Made by a program: the position numbers and the translations under genes
Notes under the pieces: model-generated
Told to the model about the DNA's origin: nothing
Databases searched by the model: none
Seen by the model: the letters and a program-made list of their open reading frames with translations, nothing else
Origin: Symsagittifera roscoffensis
Lineage: Eukaryota > Xenacoelomorpha > Acoela > Convolutidae
Length of the DNA: 64,000 nt
Direction: 5' to 3'
NCBI RefSeq assembly: GCF_963678635.1
Contig: NC_087065.1
Location: forward strand, 43,525,430 to 43,589,429
In this document: piece after piece, positions 52,638-62,810 of the stretch
Layout: every line of letters starts with the position of its first letter
How positions within the stretch are numbered: position 1 is the stretch's first letter

Positions 52638-53324
52638 TCAAGGCATCAATCTTTGCCTTGACCATATTCTTTCAATGGCTTTAGATATCCTCAGAACCTT
52701 GCAGGTGGTTCTGAAAAGATCCAATTCACGACTCATCTTCACGTTGCTCAGCTGCTCAGGAGTCGGCACGGCCGTCTCCTGCTGACTTGTGTCCGCGTTA
52801 GCCTCCAGCCATCTCACTGCTAGCATGGCGCTAACCACCACGATTGACACTTGTTGATTCTGATCGGGCAACCCCGTGGAGTACAACTCCTCCACGTCCC
52901 ATACTAGCATCAGATTCCCGCGTTTGGGGTACCACAACGTCTGCGCCAAGCAGTGGCAAGGATACTCCCCATGGGTTCTCACTATGTTCCTTCGGGTCCG
53001 ATACCCTGAGGCTCCCAGCAACGGTTCCACCTCCATCAGAATTCTATGTAAGTCGTCTTCTTCTTCTATTGTGGGGAATTCAGTGGGTAAGGCTCCACTC
53101 GCTTTCTGTTTCTGGAACTCACTCACATTGCCTTCGTTCAGTCTCAGAAACTCTTCACCCACTACGTCTCGCAACTCGCCTTCAGATCTCTTCGGGACTG
53201 CCCGAAAGATCTTTGCCAACAAGTCATATGACCTTTCCGACATTCTGGCCAACCTCACGCACTTTGGCACAGAGAAAAGTTGGTCAACCAACACTTGTTG
53301 CGTCCTCGCATCCATTACCACCAT
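52638..53324 (-). CDS. Element C ORF2 segment: HCL-WYP region
   Basis: 228 codons with VVGEEFLRLNEGN, RTHGEYPCHCLAQTLWYP, LMLVWDVEELYSTGLPDQNQ and VVSAMLAVRWLEANAD. The His-Cys-Leu and Trp-Tyr-Pro residues are kept in all four elements. No family recognised. It begins after a TGA replacing a Ser codon of A. Confidence 0.7.
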   Translation of the reverse strand: MVVMDARTQQVLVDQLFSVPKCVRLARMSERSYDLLAKIFRAVPKRSEGELRDVVGEEFLRLNEGNVSEFQKQKASGALPTEFPTIEEEDDLHRILMEVEPLLGASGYRTRRNIVRTHGEYPCHCLAQTLWYPKRGNLMLVWDVEELYSTGLPDQNQQVSIVVVSAMLAVRWLEANADTSQQETAVPTPEQLSNVKMSRELDLFRTTCKVLRISKAIERIWSRQRLMP

Positions 53325-53363
53325 GTGCGTAGGATACTTGCTATTACAGTATGGCGCGGAGCT

Positions 53364-56276
53364 TCAACCCACCATATATTTTGAACCAGTAGGTCTGTGA
53401 TAGGCTTCACTATCCTTCAGATTCATTTCATTTTCTAGAGCTTCTCGCCAGCCCCCAATCTTCTGCTCTGTCTGTAACGCTCCAGGGAATACCTCCACGC
53501 TGAGGGACGTCACTAGCTCATGGGCACGCTCTAGGCGCTCAAGCGATTCTATCGAACTCGTCATGCTACAAAATCCCAAGGCTGTGATCAAGTTTACGTC
53601 TGTCACCCCATGGCAGTCTGCGACCAACTCCATGGCACTCTTATCTGACATGCTCAATCTTCCGTACAATCGTGCCAGTTGTCGATGCTGCTCGCTCAGC
53701 GTAATCAGGCAGTGTCCCAAGTTGCAAACATGCCCTTCCATCCTACTTTGTTGAGCCAAGCATGTGCCTTGCTTCAACCAATCGCTCGATGGACTTTCCT
53801 CAGGCAGCTCCGTGGATGGATTGCTCTTCTGCTTCGTCGATTTCATGGCCAGCAGATGGTGTATCATGGCCAGATCATGTAGACTCGCGTCATCATCCCG
53901 GTCTAACATGACATCCGCTGTCATGTCCCAGATTAAGCCGGCGTTAGGATGAGGACACCACGAAGGCTTCATGAGCTCCCACATCGTCACTAGACTGGTT
54001 TTCAAGGGACCGTCCCAAGAACCACAATCAAAACTCACTTGCCCCTTTAGCTCGGGAACCGAGGGTTCGACCACTCGTTCTTCCAAGATAATTCCCAGCT
54101 TGGGTTGTTCCACCATCAGCATCCCAGTTTCTTTAATACGTTCAACCCAGAAATCGAGTATTATGACTTGCTCATAGTCGAAGTACGTTTCCCTGGCTTC
54201 TTCATTCACGAAGGGATTATACGCCATCCCCGGTATGCCAGACACATATTGGAACGACTTCAGTTTCCCTAGTGTTGCAAACTCTTTTTGTCCTCTGACC
54301 GCTTCAATTAACTCTCGGCTCCCTTTCAATTCTTTGTTGGAATATCTTCTCACATCTTCCAACTTGTGATAGCTCTCCATATCATTCGACTCCTTGCTTG
54401 GCACAGTCAATGGCATGTCCTGATATAGTTCCAGGAGTGCCCTAAGGAAGTTCCTTTCACAATCAACTCCCTTTTGCCGAATGATCTTTATGCATTCTCC
54501 CAAAACAGGAGTGGGGATACGATCCACCACGAACCTGACAAAGCAAAGGGCATCCTTACGCTTAGCCCATGCTATCGCAGAATCGTCTTTCGAAATCAAC
54601 GCTCGCAGAGCTTCCATCAACTCCAGTTCCTGTTCCCGTGATTTCGAATCACTACTGGCTTCATACTCCGCTCTCTTGATGCCCATCAAGCACCAAGCCA
54701 ACCGTACTTGCAGATCAGTTCTCACGCAAGGATGAGCCAGGTATGCCGCCACCGTAGCAGGTGCATGCATCGCTTCGTCGAAGTATCTCTGGAGGGCCAC
54801 CCTCCAGGAGATTTCTAGCAATTTTTCCAATCCGACTTCGTTCGCTTCAGAGGACATTACCGTTCCGTATTCTTTTCGATTTAAGTTCGAATTCTCCGTG
54901 AGCTCTTTCAGATATTCCTGCATGACTCGCTTCTCGCTCCAAGCCATCAAGTGCCCTCTCGCGGAGTTCCTCGCTTTCAACATCTCCACATAACCTCCTG
55001 CCGGATCTCCCATGTGGACCGATTCCGGCACAGTTATTCGACTGTACTCGACCACGTCGAGTTGTCCTTCCAGTTTCAACTTGGCCATGTTGATTCGCGA
55101 GGGTCTATAATCTTCAAGTCCTCCAGATCCACATTGACTGATGATTTCCATTTCTAACTTAGTGTCTGCCAGGGTTCGCGCCGTCTTCTTCGACCTCGTG
55201 GCGGTTATGGTCAGACCTGCCAAAAGCATAGGGGGTATCAGGTTTTCTTTTTCTCCCCCGACTGGTGTCGCACCATCTCCTTGCCCGCTCTCGCCTGAAC
55301 GACCCGCACTAATCAGAGAGGTCACCACTGTCTTGGCTTTTGACTTCACCACCCTCTGGTTCACGACTCGACTCCCTGACTTTCCTTTCAGTCTCTTCAG
55401 CCCTTTTTTGGCTCGTCTAACAAGTAATTTCTTTGTGCCCTGCTGATCATCGGCACTGTCTTCTGTAACTGACTCGGTCAGAACATCCGACTCCATGGAG
55501 TTCACTATTTTCTCCAGGACCTCACGCATGATGGGTTGATTCAATCCCACCTTCATTATGGACTGTGTCCCATATCGTCGTATCACGTCCCATGATTTTT
55601 CCATGAAGTTCACTCGGCTCCAGGTTGCTCCTGTCTTGCGTTCCAGTTCCATTTGATATCTTTCCCATTCCTCTTCTGGTAACGTACTGAGGAATGATAT
55701 CTTCATTGACTCCTCAATTTTCCTCCTCCTCGGTGATTCATGAAGCAGTCTCTGCGGATCCCTGCTTCGGCACTCTCTAGCCTGGCTTATTCGGTCCATC
55801 GGAGATAGATCGGCCGACGCCTCCTTTGTAGGAGACATGAAGGACGAGGGTGCCATCAGCAATAAACTCCCATCGACTTCCCCATCGTCGTCTTCACTGA
55901 ACCGGTATTCTAGCAAGTCCCTCTCCACGGCTCCTAGATCGGTCTCTCCCGGTTTTTCCGTCTTACTTCCGGTCTCGTCATCGTTATCGTCCTGATCCAT
56001 CAATTCATCGTCGTCCGCATCAGGTTTCGGCCTGGGTCCTGAAGGTCCTTGTCGTGAGTCAGTGCCCGAGTCCGGCCGAGCCGGTACGGTCATGTCTCCT
56101 GCATGATAAAACAACTCATCATTCACCAGGAACTCTACAGACTCCTCGCCATATGGTGCTAGGTCCTCTATCGTTATATATGAGCCCCCTCTGCTCTCCT
56201 TTGCCACTTCCATCATCACTACCTTCACTTCTCCTGACCACTTCAGTCTTGATAAGTCATCCGTGGGAGAATACAC
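53364..56276 (-). CDS. Element C ORF2 segment: acidic linker to AYNPF region
   Basis: 970 codons open. The order is YITIEDLAPYGEESVEFLVN, acidic linker (DADDDELMDQDDNDDE), ESPRRRKIEESMKISFLSTL, Lys/Arg-rich stretch (LVRRAKKGLKRLKGKSGS), then a long helical region with KRKDALCFVRFVVDRI, then FQYVSGIPGMAYNPF and ALGFCSMTSS. The Lys/Arg-rich stretch could be a nuclear signal or bind nucleic acid; this is inference only. Confidence 0.75.
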   Translation of the reverse strand: MYSPTDDLSRLKWSGEVKVVMMEVAKESRGGSYITIEDLAPYGEESVEFLVNDELFYHAGDMTVPARPDSGTDSRQGPSGPRPKPDADDDELMDQDDNDDETGSKTEKPGETDLGAVERDLLEYRFSEDDDGEVDGSLLLMAPSSFMSPTKEASADLSPMDRISQARECRSRDPQRLLHESPRRRKIEESMKISFLSTLPEEEWERYQMELERKTGATWSRVNFMEKSWDVIRRYGTQSIMKVGLNQPIMREVLEKIVNSMESDVLTESVTEDSADDQQGTKKLLVRRAKKGLKRLKGKSGSRVVNQRVVKSKAKTVVTSLISAGRSGESGQGDGATPVGGEKENLIPPMLLAGLTITATRSKKTARTLADTKLEMEIISQCGSGGLEDYRPSRINMAKLKLEGQLDVVEYSRITVPESVHMGDPAGGYVEMLKARNSARGHLMAWSEKRVMQEYLKELTENSNLNRKEYGTVMSSEANEVGLEKLLEISWRVALQRYFDEAMHAPATVAAYLAHPCVRTDLQVRLAWCLMGIKRAEYEASSDSKSREQELELMEALRALISKDDSAIAWAKRKDALCFVRFVVDRIPTPVLGECIKIIRQKGVDCERNFLRALLELYQDMPLTVPSKESNDMESYHKLEDVRRYSNKELKGSRELIEAVRGQKEFATLGKLKSFQYVSGIPGMAYNPFVNEEARETYFDYEQVIILDFWVERIKETGMLMVEQPKLGIILEERVVEPSVPELKGQVSFDCGSWDGPLKTSLVTMWELMKPSWCPHPNAGLIWDMTADVMLDRDDDASLHDLAMIHHLLAMKSTKQKSNPSTELPEESPSSDWLKQGTCLAQQSRMEGHVCNLGHCLITLSEQHRQLARLYGRLSMSDKSAMELVADCHGVTDVNLITALGFCSMTSSIESLERLERAHELVTSLSVEVFPGALQTEQKIGGWREALENEMNLKDSEAYHRPTGSKYMVG

Positions 56277-56306
56277 TTCGTTCCACGTTTCAGCCGAGAC
56301 CTCTGG

Positions 56307-57362
56307 TCACCTGGAGGGTAGTGCCTTGATCTTTTTCCTGCTCCAAGCATCAGGGAATGAGAAGTCAAACGTGTGCGCGGCGGCAGCGTTCCAGCTGATG
56401 AAGCGCGGCTCCATCCCTTCACTCCACTTCAGCATTCTCTTCTCTGCGTCACGAGCTGCTCCGATGCGAGGGGCAATGATGGGAGATGTGACTCCCAACA
56501 ACATCCTCCTTATCGGTGGATATCGAGGGCATTGGTCCGGCAGCGGTCTGGACCCAGGAAGCCATGTTTGCTGATTCTCTTTCGCGTGTGTGTAGGCTCC
56601 TGGCAATTGAGGTACTCTCACAGCCTCTCCGGTATCTTTCACCACTGGTCTCAAATTCCAAAGTTTTGGGTTAAACTGGATGTGGGACAGATCCTCACGG
56701 CCCATTCGGCACTTGAAGTGGTTGTTGAAGTCCATCAACACCCAGCCTGGCTCTGCTATTCTTCCGAACAGCCTATCGTCGCTAGCCAGCCTTCTCAGTT
56801 CACTCTGCTCTACCCAATTCAGCACGGAACAATCCACGACTGAGACCAGGTTGACATACAACACCGAATTCCTGTATGCCTTTACTTGTACGTCCGGGAA
56901 CGCGAAAGTTATCACCGGTCCATACACCACTGTGACGAATTCCCGCAGTCCGTGGACCAGAGCCAACGGATCGATCCGCATCATGACAGCCAAGTCTGTT
57001 AGTAAAGGCATGCCACAATACTGCTTACATTCGCCTGCGTTCGTCGCCACCTTGTCTTCTCCCGTGACGCTTCTGTTCTGTTGCAAGAGGTATTGAAGCA
57101 GGAGAGTCCTCCAATCCTTTATCTTCCTGAGCGAGGCGGTTTCCAACTGTGCATTGAACTCACGACTTGGTCCTTGAAGTTGTTCAGGGTAACGCAACAG
57201 CACAAGCAAGTCACCCAGTCGACCGTAGGTCATGGCAATCAGAGTCAGGAGTCCATCCAATCTCAAATCTGCCAACGCTTGGGTAAAGAGGTTTGCCGGT
57301 CCTTTCACAAAGTTTTCATGACCAAATGTCACGTATAAGGCTAGCACCAGGTCAATCGACAA
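56307..57362 (-). CDS. Element C ORF2 segment: unrecognised globular region
   Basis: 351 codons: SIDLVLALYVTFGHENFVKG, GMPLLTDLAVMMRIDPLAL, LFGRIAEPGWVLMDFNNHFK, PKLWNLRPV. It ends at a TGA where A has an Arg codon. The frame is the same as in the neighbouring segments. The reader should treat this and the adjacent segments as one gene. Confidence 0.7.
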   Translation of the reverse strand: MSIDLVLALYVTFGHENFVKGPANLFTQALADLRLDGLLTLIAMTYGRLGDLLVLLRYPEQLQGPSREFNAQLETASLRKIKDWRTLLLQYLLQQNRSVTGEDKVATNAGECKQYCGMPLLTDLAVMMRIDPLALVHGLREFVTVVYGPVITFAFPDVQVKAYRNSVLYVNLVSVVDCSVLNWVEQSELRRLASDDRLFGRIAEPGWVLMDFNNHFKCRMGREDLSHIQFNPKLWNLRPVVKDTGEAVRVPQLPGAYTHAKENQQTWLPGSRPLPDQCPRYPPIRRMLLGVTSPIIAPRIGAARDAEKRMLKWSEGMEPRFISWNAAAAHTFDFSFPDAWSRKKIKALPSR

Positions 57363-57440
57363 CTTCCTGATGTCCTTGACGAAACTCGCGATCAGGTTCC
57401 TAGATGCCTTCGGATAGCACGTCGATAGGAAAGATGGCGT

Positions 57441-58937
57441 CTATCCTACTCCCATTCCACCCAAGATAGCATCTGATCGTTCATACTGTGCCTTAGTGGC
57501 CAGCACGTCAGCTTGGAACTTGTCCAGCGACATCGTGTTAACGTCCTGCATCAGTTTCATTATCTTGCCTCCAGCTAACTCCCGGGCATCAAATAGATTC
57601 TTTAGATACACGTGTATCTCTTTAATTATTGCCGGCGCATGCTCGAACGCGTCCTCACGCAAGGTGCACAGCCTCGGTGACAAATACAACCATACGTTGT
57701 TGTGCGGCTTCGTACGCAAAGCCATTGCCATGAGGTCCTCCTCCGCTGACGTCATGTTCTTTCTGATCATCCTTCCCTGCTCATTCTCTGCATGATCCAT
57801 CTGTCTGAACCAGAGATCATCAGGCACCTGTTGTACTAACAGATGATCGTCATCTACCCCTGGTCTTAACTTCAGCAATCTGGCGAAGTTGGACATCTCC
57901 AACCCCAGAACTTCATCTAGCACCAACCGAGTTGTGCTACAATCTCTGAGCCCCTGTATGGCATTCGAAATGTCAGCCCAAACGGCGGGAAGCTCAGATC
58001 GGGACGGGTAGTAATTGTCCGGGTCCACTACTCTGTTTGGGGCAGGAATTATCACATTGAACCTCCCCTCTGCTATTGTTGTGACCATTGTATATACAAA
58101 TTGGAGGGGTTCTGGTAATGCAGCGTACCCTGGTGACAATACAAAGATCACCTTCACCACATTCATGGTGAAGCGTTGTCTTGCTGCTGACTCTACCTCA
58201 GCCATCGCCGAGAGGAGTGTCATTATCGCCTCCCCTATAACCTCGTTACTAGGGATCGACCCATCCGTCAGACGTGACAATAAGCCCCTGCTTTGCAGAT
58301 GATCATTCGAGCCTGCAACCACTATTACCTGCGGCTCCATACTGACCACCCTTCGCACACTTATCATCATGCCGATTGCTTGTCCCCAGTCCAATTTAGG
58401 TTCCGTCAAGAAAATCACATCGGGCCAAAAGAGAGAACGGGGCGTGTAGAGATAATCGGAGCCGGCCACAATCAGATACTTGGCAGCCTTCATGTCCAAG
58501 GGATCATAAGCTGCAAAAAGGCCATCGCCTATTGGGGCCTTCAGTTTCCTATATCTCTTATCGTCTCCAACCACTGTTGTCGTTCGGGGGTAGTCCCTCG
58601 AATACTCGCCAGGCGTCTGACCGGGTGGTTTAGCGAACTGCCTGTACATCTTGTGATGCTTGTTATTGGGCTTGTTCTCTGTCTGGAATTTGCCCTTGCG
58701 AGCAGGTGGTGTCCTTTCCCGGGTCCTATCTCGAACATCGGTGAGCGACCGGGTGTTCAAAGGTCTAAAGGTATTGTCATGAGGTAATCCATTCAAGTCC
58801 ACATGTTGGAGTGAGGTCAGGTCGAGGAGCTGAATTTCTCCTGCTCTGCTAACAGCCAATCCACTCCCGGTATCCGATAAAGTCGCGATACTGTGGGACT
58901 TTCTCCGCCAGTCATTCTCATTGCGTCCTCCCGACAC
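57441..58937 (-). CDS. Element C ORF2 segment: second SGNH-like fold
   Basis: 498 codons. KYLIVAGSDYLYTPRSLFWP, VIVVAGSNDHLQSRGLLSRL, VIFVLSPGYAALPEPLQF and VIIPAPN give the four landmarks of the fold. The GSD of the first strand looks like a permuted GDS, and GSND like block III. A basic, Arg/Lys-rich linker (ARKGKFQTENKPNNKHHKMY) precedes it. It ends at a TAG replacing a Trp codon of A. Confidence 0.75.
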   Translation of the reverse strand: MSGGRNENDWRRKSHSIATLSDTGSGLAVSRAGEIQLLDLTSLQHVDLNGLPHDNTFRPLNTRSLTDVRDRTRERTPPARKGKFQTENKPNNKHHKMYRQFAKPPGQTPGEYSRDYPRTTTVVGDDKRYRKLKAPIGDGLFAAYDPLDMKAAKYLIVAGSDYLYTPRSLFWPDVIFLTEPKLDWGQAIGMMISVRRVVSMEPQVIVVAGSNDHLQSRGLLSRLTDGSIPSNEVIGEAIMTLLSAMAEVESAARQRFTMNVVKVIFVLSPGYAALPEPLQFVYTMVTTIAEGRFNVIIPAPNRVVDPDNYYPSRSELPAVWADISNAIQGLRDCSTTRLVLDEVLGLEMSNFARLLKLRPGVDDDHLLVQQVPDDLWFRQMDHAENEQGRMIRKNMTSAEEDLMAMALRTKPHNNVWLYLSPRLCTLREDAFEHAPAIIKEIHVYLKNLFDARELAGGKIMKLMQDVNTMSLDKFQADVLATKAQYERSDAILGGMGVG

Positions 58938-59809
58938 GTCAAGGTATTCATGTTCAACTTCGCCGACATGTCCGTCTTATACTGACCCCAATGACTAGGA
59001 TCTGATCTATTCCAAAGCAGCCCGCTGCCTGATTCGATTCCCTCCGCTGGCACGGTACTTGTAGACGGTCCTGCTATCGAAGCAGTATTTGTCGTGGCAG
59101 GCGGATCGTTCCTCCTAGACGCGGTCTGGGAGTTATTCCTGTTGTTCTGTTCCCTCGATCTCCCGAGTCGGCTTCCAATCGATTGCGGCCTGGGAGGAGG
59201 AGCAGTTCCTAGCCTGTCTCTCACGTTTGAGCTCGGAGCAACGGTTGCCGCTGCAACCGTCTCCGTTGCCAAGGGCCCTAGACGGTTGACGAGGGATTCG
59301 GGCACGGTTGCCCTTATTCTACTTTCTCCGGTCGAACTGGTCCGAGCCAGAGAACCGGTCGCCCTCGACTCTTGCTCCGCTTCCCTCAATTGCGTCTGAA
59401 ACACATCATTAATCCAATGCCTCCCTCGTTGGGTATTGAAGTGTACTCCATCTCTAGTGAGCGCGATGTGATCAACCATGCGCAGCATGTTTTCGAGATC
59501 CAGGAGTCGCAACTCGCCAGGGTTGTTTCTCACCAGACTGCGGGTCATTTCATTCCACCGCGTCACGTTGCCATTCATGAAATCTGCAACTATGGTGCCC
59601 ACCAAAGGATTTGGTGGTATCGTGCACAAAATCACAAGCTTGGGTCTAAACTTTTCTTTCAATTCGTTCAAGAGACACACCAATAGAGGCTCCCACTTGC
59701 TCTCCGGAGTCACGGGGGCTCTCGAGACGTCATTGGTCCCCAGCATTATCATTAATGTATCCAGGTGATCCTCGCTCTGGAACTCCATCATTTTGATGAC
59801 CTGAGCCAC
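58817..59809 (-). CDS. Element C ORF2 segment: SGNH domain, central and C-terminal parts
   Basis: 330 codons. MIMLGTNDVSRAP (block III) and LTRDGVHFNTQRGRHWINDV (block V) are present. Block I lies upstream in another frame near 59870, where a frameshift and stop intervene. A Ser/Thr/Arg-rich low-complexity linker and WNRSDPSHWGQYKTDMSAKL follow. A second frameshift near 58830-58880 leads to the next segment. Confidence 0.8.
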   Translation of the reverse strand: MAQVIKMMEFQSEDHLDTLMIMLGTNDVSRAPVTPESKWEPLLVCLLNELKEKFRPKLVILCTIPPNPLVGTIVADFMNGNVTRWNEMTRSLVRNNPGELRLLDLENMLRMVDHIALTRDGVHFNTQRGRHWINDVFQTQLREAEQESRATGSLARTSSTGESRIRATVPESLVNRLGPLATETVAAATVAPSSNVRDRLGTAPPPRPQSIGSRLGRSREQNNRNNSQTASRRNDPPATTNTASIAGPSTSTVPAEGIESGSGLLWNRSDPSHWGQYKTDMSAKLNMNTLTCREDAMRMTGGESPTVSRLYRIPGVDWLLAEQEKFSSST

Positions 59810-59892
59810 TCAGGCTCCTCCAAAGGACAGAATGGTAGTCTGACCATTGACGAAGATCTCATTCAGATCTCTCAGCAAACTGTCTCCAATGA

Positions 59893-61095
59893 TCAAATGG
59901 CGACTCCCTGGGGAATTACCTGGTCGTTCGTGGCGGGGTTCCAGCTCATGTCATTCAGGCAGGCTCGAGGATGCTCCGCAGCTACTTGCGTGAACTGGTG
60001 ACGTGTCATCAGATTCTTCCTAACGTCTACCACGCGGGACTTTTGAAAGGTTCTGCCATGCGCGGTCCCCGAGGACACTACCGTGCGGGGTGCTCGCTCC
60101 GAGCTATTGGATGAATGATCACGACGTTGGGAAGGAACGATTCTAACCAGTGTCCGCTCAGTGCCTCTGTTGATCTCATCCATTGTGGCTCTGGCCACTT
60201 GGTTAAATGATTCCTGGAATTGAGGAGCTAGATAGGTGTCGGAAGGGTCTGGTATCGTGAACCTTTGACTCGAAGCAGACGGTCGTGTCTGCTGAGGAGC
60301 CTCGGGCCCCCTTGATGCACGTAAGTCCAGAGCATCCGGTCCTCTCGATGCGCACAGCTCCTGCGCTGTTGTCCTGGGGCGCGTATCGCTGGATCCTTCC
60401 ATAGATTTCATGCTCGCCAGAACTTCCGGTGACAATTGGCTCACCTTTGCCATATACAGCTCCTTCAGGTGCTTTATCTCATCCTCCTTGTAGGCCACCT
60501 GCAGATCTTCAAACTTCTTTTTCCATTCGTCCCTCTCTCGAGCTATCGCCCTATACTCCTGAAGTCTGGCACACAGCTCGCTCTGATCTCTCTCCTTCTT
60601 CTCCAGTGTCTCAATCGTCTCCGACGTCTGGATCTCTATCTCGCTCACTCTCACTCTCTTCGGGGGAGGAGCAGCTGTCGGAGAGTCGACCGAGTGTGAC
60701 GGGCCTGGTCCATCATGTTGTCTCTTCGCTCCAATGAGTGGCTGCGCAGGTTGGACGGGTAAGGGCATCTCACCTAACCGGTGGTCCCTCTGTTCACCCA
60801 GTCCTGGCTCACGAGCCAGGTCGTGGCCAGACATTTCTCCACGCCGCCATCTCATCAGTCGGTTTCGACCTCTCTCGGCGGTCCCGGACTCACCGTAGGC
60901 CAACATCAACACGAATTCTGTAGGGCGATTCCCTCGACCCTCTCGTCCTAGTGCATTGAGGAGCGCGACCACAAACATCGCCAACCCCGGGTCTTCTCGT
61001 GTGAAATCACAATCGATCAGCCGCTGATAGATCTCGTCTAGAGTCGCTCCTAGACTCGCTGAGAGGAATTCCATGAGTTTGTTCGTGTCACCCAT
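59893..61095 (-). CDS. Element C ORF2 segment: N-terminus and coiled coil
   Basis: 400 codons from the ORF2 ATG, without the stop present in A. Helical N-terminus (LMEFLSASLGATLDEIYQRL), basic cluster PPPKRVRVSE, then Glu/Arg/Lys heptads (ETIETLEKKERDQSELCARL to KEDEIKHLKELYMAKVSQL). An 11-residue repeat occurs twice, followed by IPDPSDTYLAPQFQESFNQV. One G missing from a G run at about 59912-59916 shifts the frame just before the SGNH block I. Confidence 0.8.
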   Translation of the reverse strand: MGDTNKLMEFLSASLGATLDEIYQRLIDCDFTREDPGLAMFVVALLNALGREGRGNRPTEFVLMLAYGESGTAERGRNRLMRWRRGEMSGHDLAREPGLGEQRDHRLGEMPLPVQPAQPLIGAKRQHDGPGPSHSVDSPTAAPPPKRVRVSEIEIQTSETIETLEKKERDQSELCARLQEYRAIARERDEWKKKFEDLQVAYKEDEIKHLKELYMAKVSQLSPEVLASMKSMEGSSDTRPRTTAQELCASRGPDALDLRASRGPEAPQQTRPSASSQRFTIPDPSDTYLAPQFQESFNQVARATMDEINRGTERTLVRIVPSQRRDHSSNSSERAPRTVVSSGTAHGRTFQKSRVVDVRKNLMTRHQFTQVAAEHPRACLNDMSWNPATNDQVIPQGVAI

Positions 61096-61544
61096 TTCTT
61101 ATCGTCTTGATTCTTGTTGTCGTGTCGTGTAATTTCTTCGTTTGATTCAATGAATTCAATAAACAATTTCTGATCAATCAAGATCTAAAAAAAAACAATT
61201 TGCGACTTAAAACTATCATTTTTAGATTGAACATCAATCAACGCTTTAAAACTCTTCATTGGAATTCTCTTTTTCAATTCTGATTTAAAATTCTAGCACC
61301 AGGGTGGATCGTCCACCTGTATCTGCGTCAGGGTAGCAAAAATGAGTGCTGTCACCTCGATGACCTGGAGTACTCCAGGTCCTTTATGACATAAAACATA
61401 AAACATATCATAATAATAACATAACACATAAACGTCACATACCTACACTATCACTTAAAAACATAAAACCTAATCCTAATCTAAGCTTAATCCTAATCTA
61501 ATCAAGTTGACTTAATAAAAATCATTTACCGCTGAATGCATTTC
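61096..61544 (-). other. ORF1-ORF2 intergenic region of element C
   Basis: 449 bp, equivalent to 32072-32545. Both palindromes are present (61303-61317 and 61363-61380, the second perfect). No gene seen. Confidence 0.75.
61363..61380. promoter_or_regulatory. Perfect 18-bp palindrome between ORF1 and ORF2 of element C
   Basis: ACCTGGAGTACTCCAGGT, self-complementary throughout. It could form a cruciform or RNA hairpin, or bind a dimeric factor. Confidence 0.6.
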
Positions 61545-62810
61545 CTAGCATATACTCAGATAGTATTTTTTATGTAAGTAAACTTCTATGTCAGTTTCTG
61601 AAAATATCACATGCACAAGAGCGTACAACTCTCTCGGGTGTAGCTTCCCTCTATTGGGATCATAAACTGGTAACGAGAGAGAGGTCACACCTCTCTCAAC
61701 CAGGAAATCCCTAAGTCGAGTCAAGGGCAATACCAAGCTCTCCGGATTCACCTGTTGCCTATCAGTAGCTTTCGTAACCAAAAAACACAAATATTTCCCT
61801 GGTATCTGTGATGCGACAGGGGGCAACGCTATCATTCCTCCTACACCAGGCCTCTGTTTCCACAAAAACTCGATATTCTTGTACTCTCTTTTAAAGTCAG
61901 CTGCTAGTGCTGTTTTGAAGCTTACATCCGCCGTTATCGCTATGGCACATGTACGTTCCGTAAGTATGAAATCGCTGTCCGTTATAACGATGTTGCTTGA
62001 ATAATGGTTTGGTAAGTCAAAATAAGATTCAAAAATTCGTCCGAATGGTGGTTTTTTAGCATTTTCGCCTTCCGTTTCCAGTTCTCCGGTTTCTCTTGCC
62101 GATTTCAATTTTTTTAATATGAGATTTTCGGTGTGGGTGAGTCCTACCCCCACTCCCCGGACAAAAATATCCATCGACGTCCCCGTCGATCGCCCAAAGT
62201 CTATGAGATCGAGGTTGGATTGTGGAACACGTAGAGGACCATCTGGGGCGACCCAGTTGGACTCGGTATTGTCATGACTGATGTATTTGACGCCGTCTCT
62301 ATCGACGTCCTGAACCGTCAGGATCGTCTCTTTTGGATCTGTCGGCAGATCATGGAGCCATTCAAGCACGCGCAAGTTTGTTAGTTCTTGCTCATGAGCC
62401 TGTTCCGCTTCTGGTTCGAACTCCACTTCTGGTTCTGATCGATCGTCGATCCAATCTTGATCCATATCGTTCACAAGGTCGATTTCTTCTAGCATCGCCA
62501 CTTCGTCCAGTCCCACCAGCGAGTCTATGACATCACTCACTACTATCCTGTCTACAACGAAGTCCTCGCCGTACGGATTGTATTTCTTCTGGTTTTTTCC
62601 TCTCTTGCTTTGGCGTGTTTCCATAGTGAGAGGAAAGTCAGGCTGTATTCCTTTGTCAATTTCGGTTTGTTCCGGGCAGTCCCAGTCTTCTTCGGCATAA
62701 GATAGAGTTTCATCGTCCACCTCTACTCGCTCGGTCAACTCGAGATCCAGTGGTAGATCGCAATCGTCCACCACCTCATCCGTCGTTCTTGTCGCGAGTA
62801 CCCCTTTCAT
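61545..62810 (-). CDS. Element C ORF1 tail with complete macrodomain-like module
   Basis: 421 codons. The first about 230 residues are the acidic integrase tail (EEIDLVNDMDQDWIDD and others). From about residue 262 (62025) the chain reads IVITDSDFILTE, CAIAITADVSFKTALAADFK, GKYLCFLVTKATDRQQVNPE, LRDFLVERGVTSLSLPVYD, then VIFSETDIEVYLHKKYYL. This order of strands and helices matches the Appr-1''-p/TARG1-like macrodomains, including the Lys in LVTK. The usual Gly-rich loops and the GCGLD loop are not conserved (YDPNRGKLH stands in its place), so ADP-ribose hydrolysis is uncertain. A 2-bp deletion near 62783 separates it from integrase. The stop is at 61547-61545. Confidence 0.8.
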   Translation of the reverse strand: MKGVLATRTTDEVVDDCDLPLDLELTERVEVDDETLSYAEEDWDCPEQTEIDKGIQPDFPLTMETRQSKRGKNQKKYNPYGEDFVVDRIVVSDVIDSLVGLDEVAMLEEIDLVNDMDQDWIDDRSEPEVEFEPEAEQAHEQELTNLRVLEWLHDLPTDPKETILTVQDVDRDGVKYISHDNTESNWVAPDGPLRVPQSNLDLIDFGRSTGTSMDIFVRGVGVGLTHTENLILKKLKSARETGELETEGENAKKPPFGRIFESYFDLPNHYSSNIVITDSDFILTERTCAIAITADVSFKTALAADFKREYKNIEFLWKQRPGVGGMIALPPVASQIPGKYLCFLVTKATDRQQVNPESLVLPLTRLRDFLVERGVTSLSLPVYDPNRGKLHPRELYALVHVIFSETDIEVYLHKKYYLSIC

